Positions 25,192 through 32,442 of a stretch of DNA of 39,273 nucleotides are shown one piece after another. The stretch is taken from assembly GCA_018334835.1 (NCBI GenBank), contig JAGXLF010000008.1:1-39273 (forward strand), given 5' to 3'. The DNA is from Thermoplasmatota archaeon. Its GTDB lineage: Archaea; Thermoplasmatota; Thermoplasmata; Halarchaeoplasmatales; Halarchaeoplasmataceae. The first letter of the stretch is position 1. The number at the start of each line of letters is the position of its first letter. Under the pieces are notes generated by a model. The model was not told where the DNA came from and searched no databases. It saw only the letters and a list, made by a program, of their open reading frames with translations. The translations under genes and the position numbers were made by a program.

Positions 25192-26232
25192 GTGTTTATC
25201 ATGACAAAAATATATGAATATGAATTAGGAAATGCTGCTAGAAAATTAGTCAGCGATTTTTTAGATCTTAGAAAAAATGAAACGTTCGTTATCACCGCCG
25301 ATACTAAAAGTAACGAAAGAGTTGTGAATGCCACGGCTAGGAAAGCTTTCGAAGTTGGTGCAAAACCCATGGTTTTGTGGTTACCCTCTCCCCTTGGAGT
25401 AGGTAAAGATGCTGATCCGATGTTGCCTATTGATGCATTGACTGCTCTTTTGAACGAAGCTGATGCTTGGGTTGAGTTCAACAACGAATGGCTTTTGTAT
25501 TCCACTCCCTTCGAGAGAGCTATGGAAGAAAACGAGGAACTCAGATACCTTTGTTTGGTCGGACTAGATGAAAATATGATGATCAGAACCATTGGAAGAG
25601 TAGATCGAGAAAAATTAGAAAAGTTTATGAAGAAAGTGGCTGAGCTGACAAAAAATGCCGATCATATGAAAATTACAACTTCCGCTGGAACGGAACTTGA
25701 ATTTGATAATCATCCTGAACATCCAATAGATTGTTCTGCGGGAGACGCGAGCAGTCCAGGAATGAATTTCCTTTCTGGTCAGATAGGATGGGCTCCCGAT
25801 CTTCAGAGCGTAGAAGGAAGATTGGTATTCGATGGTTCGGTCGAGCCGCCTGTCGGTTTACTCAATGAACCTATAGAAATGAAAATTGAAGAAGGTAGAG
25901 TAGTGAATATAGAAGGAAGTAGAGAAGCAGAGGAGTTCCGAAGGTGGCTGGAGAGTTTCGATGACGAAAAAATGTTCAGATTAGCACATGTCTGCTACGG
26001 TTTTAATCCTGGTGCAAAATTGTCCGGTAATATTCTAGAAGACGAAAGAGTTTGGGGTTGCACTGAATGGGGTCTGGGATATCGTGCTTCTCCCGATGAG
26101 ATAGACGCCCCTTCCCATACCGACGGTATTTGTTTGAACTCGACAGTTTGGCTGGACGATGAAAAACTACTTGAAAAAGGTTCTATTGTCCATCCTGAAT
26201 TGGAAGAATACAAAGAAAAGTTAGAAAAATGA
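25192..26232 (+). CDS. M29-type metallopeptidase (aminopeptidase T-like), paralog 2
   Basis: A 346-residue protein matching the product of 8839-9882 along its full length, with more than half the residues the same by eye. Shared blocks include FVITADTKSNERVV, GVGKDADPMLP, GRLVFDGSVEPPVGL and RLAHVCYGFNPGAKLSGNI. The metal-site candidates (His in RLAHVCYG, Glu in ILEDERVWG, His and Asp in PSHTDGICLNSTVW) are kept. The start may be GTG 25192 or ATG 25201: AAGGA at 25185-25189 fits the GTG better, and the ATG would give MTKIYEYELG. It is divergent from ABC operon 1. Peptidase activity is likely; a dioxygenase-like role known in this superfamily is an alternative. Confidence 0.82.
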   Translation: MFIMTKIYEYELGNAARKLVSDFLDLRKNETFVITADTKSNERVVNATARKAFEVGAKPMVLWLPSPLGVGKDADPMLPIDALTALLNEADAWVEFNNEWLLYSTPFERAMEENEELRYLCLVGLDENMMIRTIGRVDREKLEKFMKKVAELTKNADHMKITTSAGTELEFDNHPEHPIDCSAGDASSPGMNFLSGQIGWAPDLQSVEGRLVFDGSVEPPVGLLNEPIEMKIEEGRVVNIEGSREAEEFRRWLESFDDEKMFRLAHVCYGFNPGAKLSGNILEDERVWGCTEWGLGYRASPDEIDAPSHTDGICLNSTVWLDDEKLLEKGSIVHPELEEYKEKLEK

Positions 26233-26311
26233 AGAGAAGAAAAATTAAGATCAGGTCTTTAGCTGTGATTTCGTTAGATTACTGACTTGAAGATTCTATG
26301 ACTAATAAAGA

Positions 26312-26319
26312 TTTAAATA
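26312..26319 (+). promoter_or_regulatory. TATA box for membrane protein gene
   Basis: TTTAAATA ends 29 nt before ATG 26349, the spacing expected when transcription begins at or just before the start codon. No ribosome site is visible, in keeping with a leaderless mRNA. Confidence 0.5.
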
Positions 26320-26348
26320 ACTGCATTCTCAATAAGAGTTAGAAAATA

Positions 26349-27206
26349 ATGGTGCCTTCAAGAAGAGATTGGTTTTTTGAGCCCCTCGCTAAGAAACTTC
26401 GAAGTTTGAAAAAAGATTATGACTCATTTACTTTATATCTTATTTTCACATATCTTTTTTCCCTACCCCTGATATTCGTGCTCCTGTATGTCGATCCATG
26501 TCTATTTAATTTAGTACTTCCTGCCTTTGCGCTTCTAATACCTTATAAACTTTTTAAAGAGAAGGACTTCAAAGTTTTAGCGGTCGTTGGAATAATCGTT
26601 TTGATTCTATTGGGCTTAACTTTCACTGCTTATCAGGTGGAGGGGATTTACATAGGTCGAGATCCCGAAGAGTTATCTTCCAAGCATCTTTCTCAGGGAT
26701 TCATAGATAGAGTAGATGGAGATGTCGGGGAGGAATTTAAGTTCACAGTGATCGTGTCCAATGAAGCTTACGAGGATCTCATCCAGGATAATAATTACAC
26801 GATCACGGTCACACTTACCCGATATATAGAAGAAGGAATAGATGTTAAAGAGTACAATATGAGCTTTCAAGAAGAAGTCGAGGATATAGGAAGAAAATTT
26901 TTCATCGAAATCAGTGTTGTAGAAGAAGCGTTGTATGAACATTACTTTACATTACATATAGAGAAGGGAAACGGTGATTATGAGGAGGAAACCAACAGAG
27001 GCTTTGGTCCATTCACAGTTGGAAGACTATCTCTTTATCGGACTATCATGATTCGACAGACCACTTCGACCCTGATAATATTCATTATATTTTTAGGATT
27101 CCTATGGTGGAGAAAAGGTATGTTGGAGAGGGCAAAGAAGAAATCAAAGCAAAAAACCGAGAAGGACAAAACAGAAGAAAATAAAAAAGATAACGGTTCG
27201 ACTTGA
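26349..27206 (+). CDS. Membrane protein with large extracytoplasmic beta domain, unknown
   Basis: A 285-residue protein I do not recognise. A basic N-terminus precedes three hydrophobic segments (about 27-47, 52-68 and 74-95). A soluble stretch of about 135 residues (96-232) is rich in alternating beta-type sequence, for example EEFKFTVIVSNEAYEDL and YTITVTLTRYIEEG. A fourth membrane segment follows (about 236-252), then a very lysine-rich cytoplasmic tail of about 30 residues. The soluble part resembles the Ig-like or DUF1616-type domains of archaeal membrane proteins, but this is a guess. It may be cell-envelope related. It is followed by an EamA transporter gene 53 bp later. Confidence 0.72.
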   Translation: MVPSRRDWFFEPLAKKLRSLKKDYDSFTLYLIFTYLFSLPLIFVLLYVDPCLFNLVLPAFALLIPYKLFKEKDFKVLAVVGIIVLILLGLTFTAYQVEGIYIGRDPEELSSKHLSQGFIDRVDGDVGEEFKFTVIVSNEAYEDLIQDNNYTITVTLTRYIEEGIDVKEYNMSFQEEVEDIGRKFFIEISVVEEALYEHYFTLHIEKGNGDYEEETNRGFGPFTVGRLSLYRTIMIRQTTSTLIIFIIFLGFLWWRKGMLERAKKKSKQKTEKDKTEENKKDNGST

Positions 27207-27259
27207 AATGTTAAGAATAGAAAAAAGATATAACTTCTAGTAGTACTTAAGATGAGATA

Positions 27260-28171
27260 ATGGTCATATCTATTGCAGACTTGATAGGTGCGATACTAGC
27301 ACTGATGGGAGCGCTCATAGTAGCCTCTCAAAGTATATTAGTTAGAAAATCCACCATCGGTGGTTCCATAAAAAAATTGGTTGGCACAGTTTTATTGGTC
27401 AATGTTATCACATGGACAATAATATCCTTTTTGGCCTATTATCCGGACTTCAAAGTAAATCTCATATCTCTTATTTCCTTTGGATTATCTGGCTTTTTTG
27501 GATTTTTTTTGGGCTATCGTTTGATGTTCTTGGCTATTCAGAGAATCGGAGCCTCAAGAACTATGCCTCTTATTAGAACTCAAGTAATTATTGCTCTAAT
27601 TTTATCGATATCATTTTTAGGAGAATCATTATCATTTTTTCATTTGATTGGTATAGTGATGATATTGTTTGGAACCGGATTGGTTTCAAAAGAGATAGCA
27701 AATGAGAAAAACTCGATCTTTTCGGGTAAGAAGTTAGGACTGATCGATCTATCTATACCTTTGATTGGCGGTCTTTCCTGGGGCCTCAACTGGTTCTTTA
27801 CAAAGCTAGGCCTTATAGAAGGGACCCCTGTGATATTGGGTCTCGCGATCAGCTCGATCGGAGGATTTATTGGGTTTGTTGTATTAGAGGGAATATTTCA
27901 GAAAGAATTTTCTTTCAAAAAAGTAAAATCTCCAAAACTTTCTTGGTATATCTTAATCGGTTTCGTTTGTGCTTTAGCATTTTTCTTAAATTTTTCAGCT
28001 CTATCTATCTCGAGGGTCGTCGTGGTCAATCCAATTTGGCAAGTTTCCCCTTTATTTGTTTTAATACTTTCTTACATTTTCCTTCCGAGGTTAGAAAAAA
28101 TCTCCTCAAAACTTATTATTGGTTCAGTTGTCATCGTTTTCGGGACGATAACAGTAATATTATTCATGTGA
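27260..28171 (+). CDS. EamA/DMT-family transporter
   Basis: A 303-residue protein with about ten membrane helices in two EamA-type halves (about 1-140 and 165-303). Landmarks are the helix-4/5 region RTQVIIALILSISFLGESLS with its conserved Glu, and the matching FVCALAFFLNFSALSISRV / NPIWQVSPLFVLILSYIFL in the second half. The superfamily exports or exchanges amino acids, nucleotide sugars and other metabolites. Export of excess amino acids would fit the peptide-degrading context (inference). ATG 27260 follows GATGAGATA without a strong ribosome site. A T-run follows the stop at 28172. Confidence 0.82.
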   Translation: MVISIADLIGAILALMGALIVASQSILVRKSTIGGSIKKLVGTVLLVNVITWTIISFLAYYPDFKVNLISLISFGLSGFFGFFLGYRLMFLAIQRIGASRTMPLIRTQVIIALILSISFLGESLSFFHLIGIVMILFGTGLVSKEIANEKNSIFSGKKLGLIDLSIPLIGGLSWGLNWFFTKLGLIEGTPVILGLAISSIGGFIGFVVLEGIFQKEFSFKKVKSPKLSWYILIGFVCALAFFLNFSALSISRVVVVNPIWQVSPLFVLILSYIFLPRLEKISSKLIIGSVVIVFGTITVILFM

Positions 28172-28401
28172 TTTTTTCTTCTAGATAATAATGATGATGA
28201 ATTTTTGAGGATATCAGGAAAACTTTTTACTGTGAAGATCAATAAGGTAGGAAAGAGATTAGGGTCGAATTCCTAGATAGACTCCGTCTGTAAGTTCTAT
28301 ATGGATAGAGAGGTGGAGGGAGCGTACCAAATTGAAAAACTTTAATTAGTTAGAAATCCATTCCAAGTATAAGAATTGTCTATCTGAGGCTGTATGATAT
28401 T

Positions 28402-28424
28402 GAGTTCGATCCTCGCCGGTGGCT
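28402..28424 (+). repeat. Decayed 3' fragment of tRNA-Thr (possible attachment-site remnant)
   Basis: These 23 bases match 297-319 of the intact tRNA-Thr at 19 positions, including the last 11 in a row (CGCCGGTGGCT). They cover the T-loop with TTCGAT and the 3' acceptor strand with the discriminator T. No matching 5' acceptor, D arm or anticodon arm is found upstream, so it is not a working tRNA. The fragment is in the same orientation as the intact gene, the arrangement left by integration into a tRNA 3' end. The 260 bp around it (28172-28431) show no gene. Confidence 0.6.
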
Positions 28425-28431
28425 CTAACTT

Positions 28432-30564
28432 TCAATTTTTTTCTTTTTCATTTTCTAGTAGATCATTAATTTTCCTAGCTTCCTTTACTTTTTGTAGTTT
28501 TTTCCCGGTCCAGATGAAATAAAATATGAAGAAGATAACAGGTAACATTATCAAAAGAAACAATAAATAGGACCCGATAGTTCCTTCAAAAAGCTCAGGA
28601 TAAACCAATGCTGTAGCTATCGGAAGGAAAAGACCTATACTAAAGATGATGATCACCTTCAAATGGTGTAAATTATCGTCACACTTCTCAGCTTTTTTCT
28701 TTTCTTTTTCTGTCACATCAATGGGCTCTCTGCTGATTGGACCACCGATAATAGACTCAGGTATCTGAAACTCAGGAGGAAGTATATTCTTTTCAGTTTT
28801 AAGTTCATGTTCGACCGCCTTTTTAACTTCCTTCCTAGCATCGAACACCTTTTTGTTATAAAAAGCCAATAAAAGAAGAATAGGTGGAGGCACCAATGCG
28901 GAGAATAGAACTAGGAATACGTTTTCATGTGCACTTCCAACTGCTACAGAGATTAATAGAAGAGCCATTATTCCAACCATGCCGAAGATTACCGGTTTCT
29001 CTAGTCTAATTTTCCTTTGTATCTCGTCCCAATCTTCTTTTGTATAATATAAGAAGTCATCTGATTTCTTTTCATATGCATGGTTCCCCTCGTAAATATT
29101 GTTCCATTTGGATCCTAAAACCTCATTCATAGCTTTCTCAAATTCTTTTATCTTTCTGTCCCTACCGATTGAAAAAAGGATCTTTCCCTTCCTTCCATCA
29201 ATAGTTAAAATCTCATATCCTCTTTTTTCAGAAGATTTTTTATTATAATCTGGTTTAATTTCCTTCATTTCATCCAAATCTACCTTTCGGACCATATTTT
29301 TGAAGTGCTCTTGAAGAATGCTTGTTGAAAGATAGAGAGTTTCTGAGTTAATTTTGACTTCTCTAAACATCCCTATAAACCCCACCATCGAAGGAATCCA
29401 TAAAGATCCGACAAAAAATATAGATATCCATAGTCCGATCGGTATCAACAAGTCCTTTTGGATAAATAAATAAAAGATGAAGCAAACTAGCGAAAAAATA
29501 CCTAATGTACCCAAAAGTATAGCTTCATCGAAAGGTATCTTATTTTCCTTGAAGTGATAATTTCCTCCCTCAGGACTTTGCCTGTCTAATTCTGACCAGA
29601 TGATCAATGCTCCCAAAACAAAGGTCCCAATTGCGACTAGAGGAAAAAACAGAGGTACTTCTGGTTGAGGGTGTATCTTAGTCTTTAGAATCCCGGCTGA
29701 GTCAAAAACATGTATTCTGTTGCTGGTCGTTACAAAAATTTTCTCTCCATAAACAGTAAGATCCTCTATTTGATCCTCCTCAAAACCAATTTCGGTTATT
29801 AACTCCTCGCTTTCTAAGTCCCGAAGATTAAAATTTTTCCGACCATCGGAAAAAACTACTCGCTCATCGTATTCGGTGAATTCAACAAGGTTCATCCCCT
29901 TTTTCAACTTACGCTCAAAAAGGAGAGTTGACGTAGTCGAGTTATAGATTTCTAATTTATCCTCGTAGGCTACCGCTAATTTTCCATCATTAGAAAAAGA
30001 ACAGTCGGTTATTCCCTTACGCTTTGAAATATTTCTCTTACTATCTTGCGATAATACGTATATGCCGGCATTCTCATTCCAGACTGCTACAGAGCCATTA
30101 GGAGAAACACAAAATCCGTCGATTCTTTCGTCAGATGAATAATTAAAGGTAATTTTTCCCTCTTCGAATCTTACAATTCTATCGTTTCCGAGCAAAGCGT
30201 AAAGCTTTTTATTGAATTGGAGAGAGTTGATAGATAGTTCACTCTCAAAATAATGTTCGATTTTCTCTCCTTCTTCGTAGGTCATGATTTCGCCATGTTC
30301 AGTTCCTAAGAATAATTTGTTTTCCTCTGGAAAAGATGCATGATCTGTAACTTCATATCCGGTTTTCACTATTTCTTTCCTTTTCACGTCTTTCCGATCC
30401 CATATTTCGATTCCTTTTTCAGAAGATACAAAGACATTCTCATTGGATACCGCTGTTCTTTTACCATCCTTAATCCTAGGGTGATTAAATGGTATTTGAG
30501 ATAAAATAAGAGTTAGGAAAAGTAGAAAAATTAACACCGCTAAAACGGCTCTTAAGCGTTTCAT
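28432..30564 (-). CDS. Membrane protein with N-terminal beta-propeller-like domain, unknown
   Basis: A 710-residue protein. It starts with a membrane anchor (about 7-24), followed by about 270 residues of repeating beta units with WD40/PQQ-like turns, such as GIEIWDRKDVKR, GEIMTYEEGEKI and RIHVFDSAG, which should form an external propeller. Further hydrophobic segments lie near 307-327, 346-368, 372-398, 535-580 and 643-695, with cytoplasmic charged regions between them, including a stretch with EILTIDGRKGKILFSIGRDRK that resembles a PH-like or DUF-type fold. The tail is lysine- and glutamate-rich. I do not recognise a family for the whole protein. The upstream TATA suggests a leaderless message starting at ATG 30564. 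Confidence 0.75.
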   Translation of the reverse strand: MKRLRAVLAVLIFLLFLTLILSQIPFNHPRIKDGKRTAVSNENVFVSSEKGIEIWDRKDVKRKEIVKTGYEVTDHASFPEENKLFLGTEHGEIMTYEEGEKIEHYFESELSINSLQFNKKLYALLGNDRIVRFEEGKITFNYSSDERIDGFCVSPNGSVAVWNENAGIYVLSQDSKRNISKRKGITDCSFSNDGKLAVAYEDKLEIYNSTTSTLLFERKLKKGMNLVEFTEYDERVVFSDGRKNFNLRDLESEELITEIGFEEDQIEDLTVYGEKIFVTTSNRIHVFDSAGILKTKIHPQPEVPLFFPLVAIGTFVLGALIIWSELDRQSPEGGNYHFKENKIPFDEAILLGTLGIFSLVCFIFYLFIQKDLLIPIGLWISIFFVGSLWIPSMVGFIGMFREVKINSETLYLSTSILQEHFKNMVRKVDLDEMKEIKPDYNKKSSEKRGYEILTIDGRKGKILFSIGRDRKIKEFEKAMNEVLGSKWNNIYEGNHAYEKKSDDFLYYTKEDWDEIQRKIRLEKPVIFGMVGIMALLLISVAVGSAHENVFLVLFSALVPPPILLLLAFYNKKVFDARKEVKKAVEHELKTEKNILPPEFQIPESIIGGPISREPIDVTEKEKKKAEKCDDNLHHLKVIIIFSIGLFLPIATALVYPELFEGTIGSYLLFLLIMLPVIFFIFYFIWTGKKLQKVKEARKINDLLENEKEKN

Positions 30565-30587
30565 CGCTGAAAACTATACTATGTATG

Positions 30588-30597
30588 AAATTTATAT
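30588..30597 (-). promoter_or_regulatory. TATA box for propeller-membrane protein gene
   Basis: On the - strand ATATAAATTT, centred about 28 nt before ATG 30564, as expected for a leaderless transcript. Confidence 0.45.
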
Positions 30598-30609
30598 TTT
30601 ATCGTGGAC

Positions 30610-30798
30610 TTATTTCGACTTTTGATTAACAGCTATAGCTTCTAAGTATATTTTCTGTAGCTCCGCCCCTTCGGTGTTTCTAGGAGATTTTCCTTTTCTG
30701 AGAATATCCTCTTTCTCTCTATCTGTTTCAGACCTTCCCTAGCCATCTTCTAGAAATTTTGTTCTTTTGATCCCTCTCAAAAATCGGATATACGCCAT
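30610..30798 (-). pseudogene. 62-codon frame interrupted by a single TAG
   Basis: The frame starts at ATG 30798-30796, preceded by AGAGGT at about nine nt, and ends at TAA 30612-30610. It is open except for TAG at 30741-30739 (codon 20). The part before reads like a basic segment (FLRGIKRTKFLEDG). The part after is a charged, helix-prone sequence (SETDREKEDILRKG, GAELQKIYLEAIAVNQKSK). The retained ribosome site and coding-like composition on both sides suggest a small gene recently broken by a nonsense change, perhaps TGG to TAG. Translation through TAG is possible only if the organism decodes it as pyrrolysine, and TAG ends several ordinary genes here. No family recognised. The rest of 30565-30900 shows only promoter sequences. 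Confidence 0.4.
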
Positions 30799-30857
30799 TT
30801 GGTCTTACCTCTAGACTAAGTGAATTAATTCTAAGAAAAATCAGTTTAATAGCAATG

Positions 30858-30866
30858 AATATTTAT
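30858..30866 (+). promoter_or_regulatory. TATA box for CARF-like/PIN genes
   Basis: AATATTTAT ends 34 nt before ATG 30901, and GAGGTT at 30889-30894 is the ribosome site. The predicted leader is short. Confidence 0.35.
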
Positions 30867-30900
30867 CCCAGTTCTCTATAGCATTGTAGAGGTTAGATCG

Positions 30901-31353
30901 ATGAACAGTTACGTGACTCTCCTGAGCGATAATAGAACCGCATTGAACAGCTTGTGGGCGATCTTGAAGTATAAAAGATTCGAACCTGACAAGATCCTAC
31001 TGATATCGAGTGATGGCGAAACGACTGTAGATGAACTAGTTAAGGATTTTAAGGAACTCTTGAAAAATTATGAGATTGACTGTTCAATTGAATCAAAGTC
31101 TATAGAAGAGATCCATAATGTTGGGGAAATTGTAAGTGATTTTGTCACGGATGGAAGTGAAAAAGTTGCATTAGATATCAGCGCCGCATCTAAATATATG
31201 ACTGCTAAAGTCATTATAGATTCAAGACCAGACCTGTTCGATCATGTATTTTATCTGGATGTTGAAGGTATCGATTTGAAAGAGAGACCTTTTCCAACGA
31301 TCGAAAAAAGTAAAGTTAAACTGAAAGACCTCAGATCTGATGGTGAGAGGTAG
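30901..31353 (+). CDS. CARF-like Rossmann-fold protein
   Basis: A 150-residue stand-alone domain. The order of elements follows the CARF (CRISPR-associated Rossmann fold) plan: first strand YVTLLSDNRTAL (4-15), second strand DKILLISSD (30-38), a helix, then a strand and helix KVALDISAASKYMTAKVI (88-105), and a last strand DHVFYLDVEG (114-123). In CARF proteins of the Card1/Can2 type the last-but-one motif is TGGTKxM, which binds cyclic oligoadenylate; here it is ISAASKYM, so ligand binding may be altered. No HTH or nuclease is attached. A PIN-type nuclease gene starts six bases after its stop. No CRISPR array or cas gene is in the window. Assigned by pattern, not by search. Confidence 0.6.
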   Translation: MNSYVTLLSDNRTALNSLWAILKYKRFEPDKILLISSDGETTVDELVKDFKELLKNYEIDCSIESKSIEEIHNVGEIVSDFVTDGSEKVALDISAASKYMTAKVIIDSRPDLFDHVFYLDVEGIDLKERPFPTIEKSKVKLKDLRSDGER

Positions 31354-31359
31354 ATATAG

Positions 31360-32433
31360 ATGGAAGAGATATTCAGTAAAGAAGAGTTGATGATATTTTT
31401 GAATCAGATAGAGGAGGAGGGATTATCTGAATTTGAGGTCATAGAGCCCTACTTTGAAAATAGACTTTTGAAAGTGGATATGAAGGATGGAGAATATGAG
31501 GTGGAATTGAGTGGTAAAAGCGACTTCGAGATGCCGATATCGAAGGACGAATATTGGGACAAGGATGAGATTCCAGGATTCAGAGAGTACAAAGAGTGTC
31601 TCATCTCTTCAGGGTTCGTGGAATATGAAAACTGGGACAGATTCAAGCATTGGATAAGATCTCTCTATGAGAGCGAGAAGGACCCAGGTCTTTCTAGCGA
31701 ATCCATATTTTTGACCATCGATACCAATCTAGCCTATTACCGCTTCATCTCGAGAAAATTCCCCCTGAGATACGACGATATGACAATCGATGCTAAAGAT
31801 TTTGATTATCTTTTGAGTTCGATAGTCGAAAGTGAGATAGATCATCATATACGGGACAAGTATGGCGACTCTGATCTCAAGATGATGGGCATGCACACAG
31901 AAATAGGGGATATCAGATATGAATTTAGGAATCGTGGTACACTAGAGACGAGGAAATCTAAATTCGCTACTGAGGAGCTGAACTATCTCAGAGGAGAACT
32001 GAACTCCGCTAGGGTCAAGGGAAAGGTTTCGAAGACGGATTCTGAGAAAAACGATATAATGATAGTCGAATCTCTAGAGGAGTTCTGCTGGGAGAAGAAT
32101 ATCGACGTGGCTCTTTTATCTACAGACAGGAATATGGGTAATCATGCTGAGAATGCCGAGATAGCCTTTTTCATTCTAGAGATGCCCCACAGCATACCCA
32201 AGAGGAAAAAAGTCGACTCCGAGATCATATTGAATCTACTTCACGACATGGCTCTCATGTATGGAGTCATACAGATACCTGAACTGAGTACCGACCTCCT
32301 CGGAATATGGGGTGGAAAGAAAGACGACCATTATAGTTCTGAGAGCGTGAAGGCTTGGGTCAATCCCGGTTCTCCGGTAGAGTCTCAGTTGAAGAGGGAT
32401 ATGAATGTATTGAATTCCTTGAAAACTTTCTAA
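31360..32433 (+). CDS. PIN-domain ribonuclease with unknown N-terminal region
   Basis: A 357-residue protein. Residues about 115-275 show the acidic pattern of a PIN nuclease in order: IFLTIDTNLAYYRF (Asp121, Asn123), SIVESEIDHHI (Glu157/Glu159), KNDIMIVESLEEF (Asp232) and ALLSTDRNMGNHAE (Asp256). The N-terminal 110 residues are acidic and unfamiliar. The last 80 include a helical segment (EIILNLLHDMALMYGVI) and a short tail with GIWGGKK. PIN proteins cut single-stranded RNA with divalent metal. GAGAGGTAG precedes the ATG, and the gene is surely co-transcribed with the CARF-like gene. The pair may form a ligand-controlled nuclease. It ends nine bases from the convergent cysS. Confidence 0.72.
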   Translation: MEEIFSKEELMIFLNQIEEEGLSEFEVIEPYFENRLLKVDMKDGEYEVELSGKSDFEMPISKDEYWDKDEIPGFREYKECLISSGFVEYENWDRFKHWIRSLYESEKDPGLSSESIFLTIDTNLAYYRFISRKFPLRYDDMTIDAKDFDYLLSSIVESEIDHHIRDKYGDSDLKMMGMHTEIGDIRYEFRNRGTLETRKSKFATEELNYLRGELNSARVKGKVSKTDSEKNDIMIVESLEEFCWEKNIDVALLSTDRNMGNHAENAEIAFFILEMPHSIPKRKKVDSEIILNLLHDMALMYGVIQIPELSTDLLGIWGGKKDDHYSSESVKAWVNPGSPVESQLKRDMNVLNSLKTF

Positions 32434-32442
32434 CCACCATAT

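Noticed and set aside
28300-28424. A complete second tRNA at the tRNA-like fragment
   Set aside because: No 5' acceptor strand, D arm or anticodon arm can be drawn upstream; only the T-loop and 3' acceptor strand are present.
30565-30900. A CRISPR array or leader near the CARF-like gene
   Set aside because: No regularly spaced repeats exist here or elsewhere in the window.
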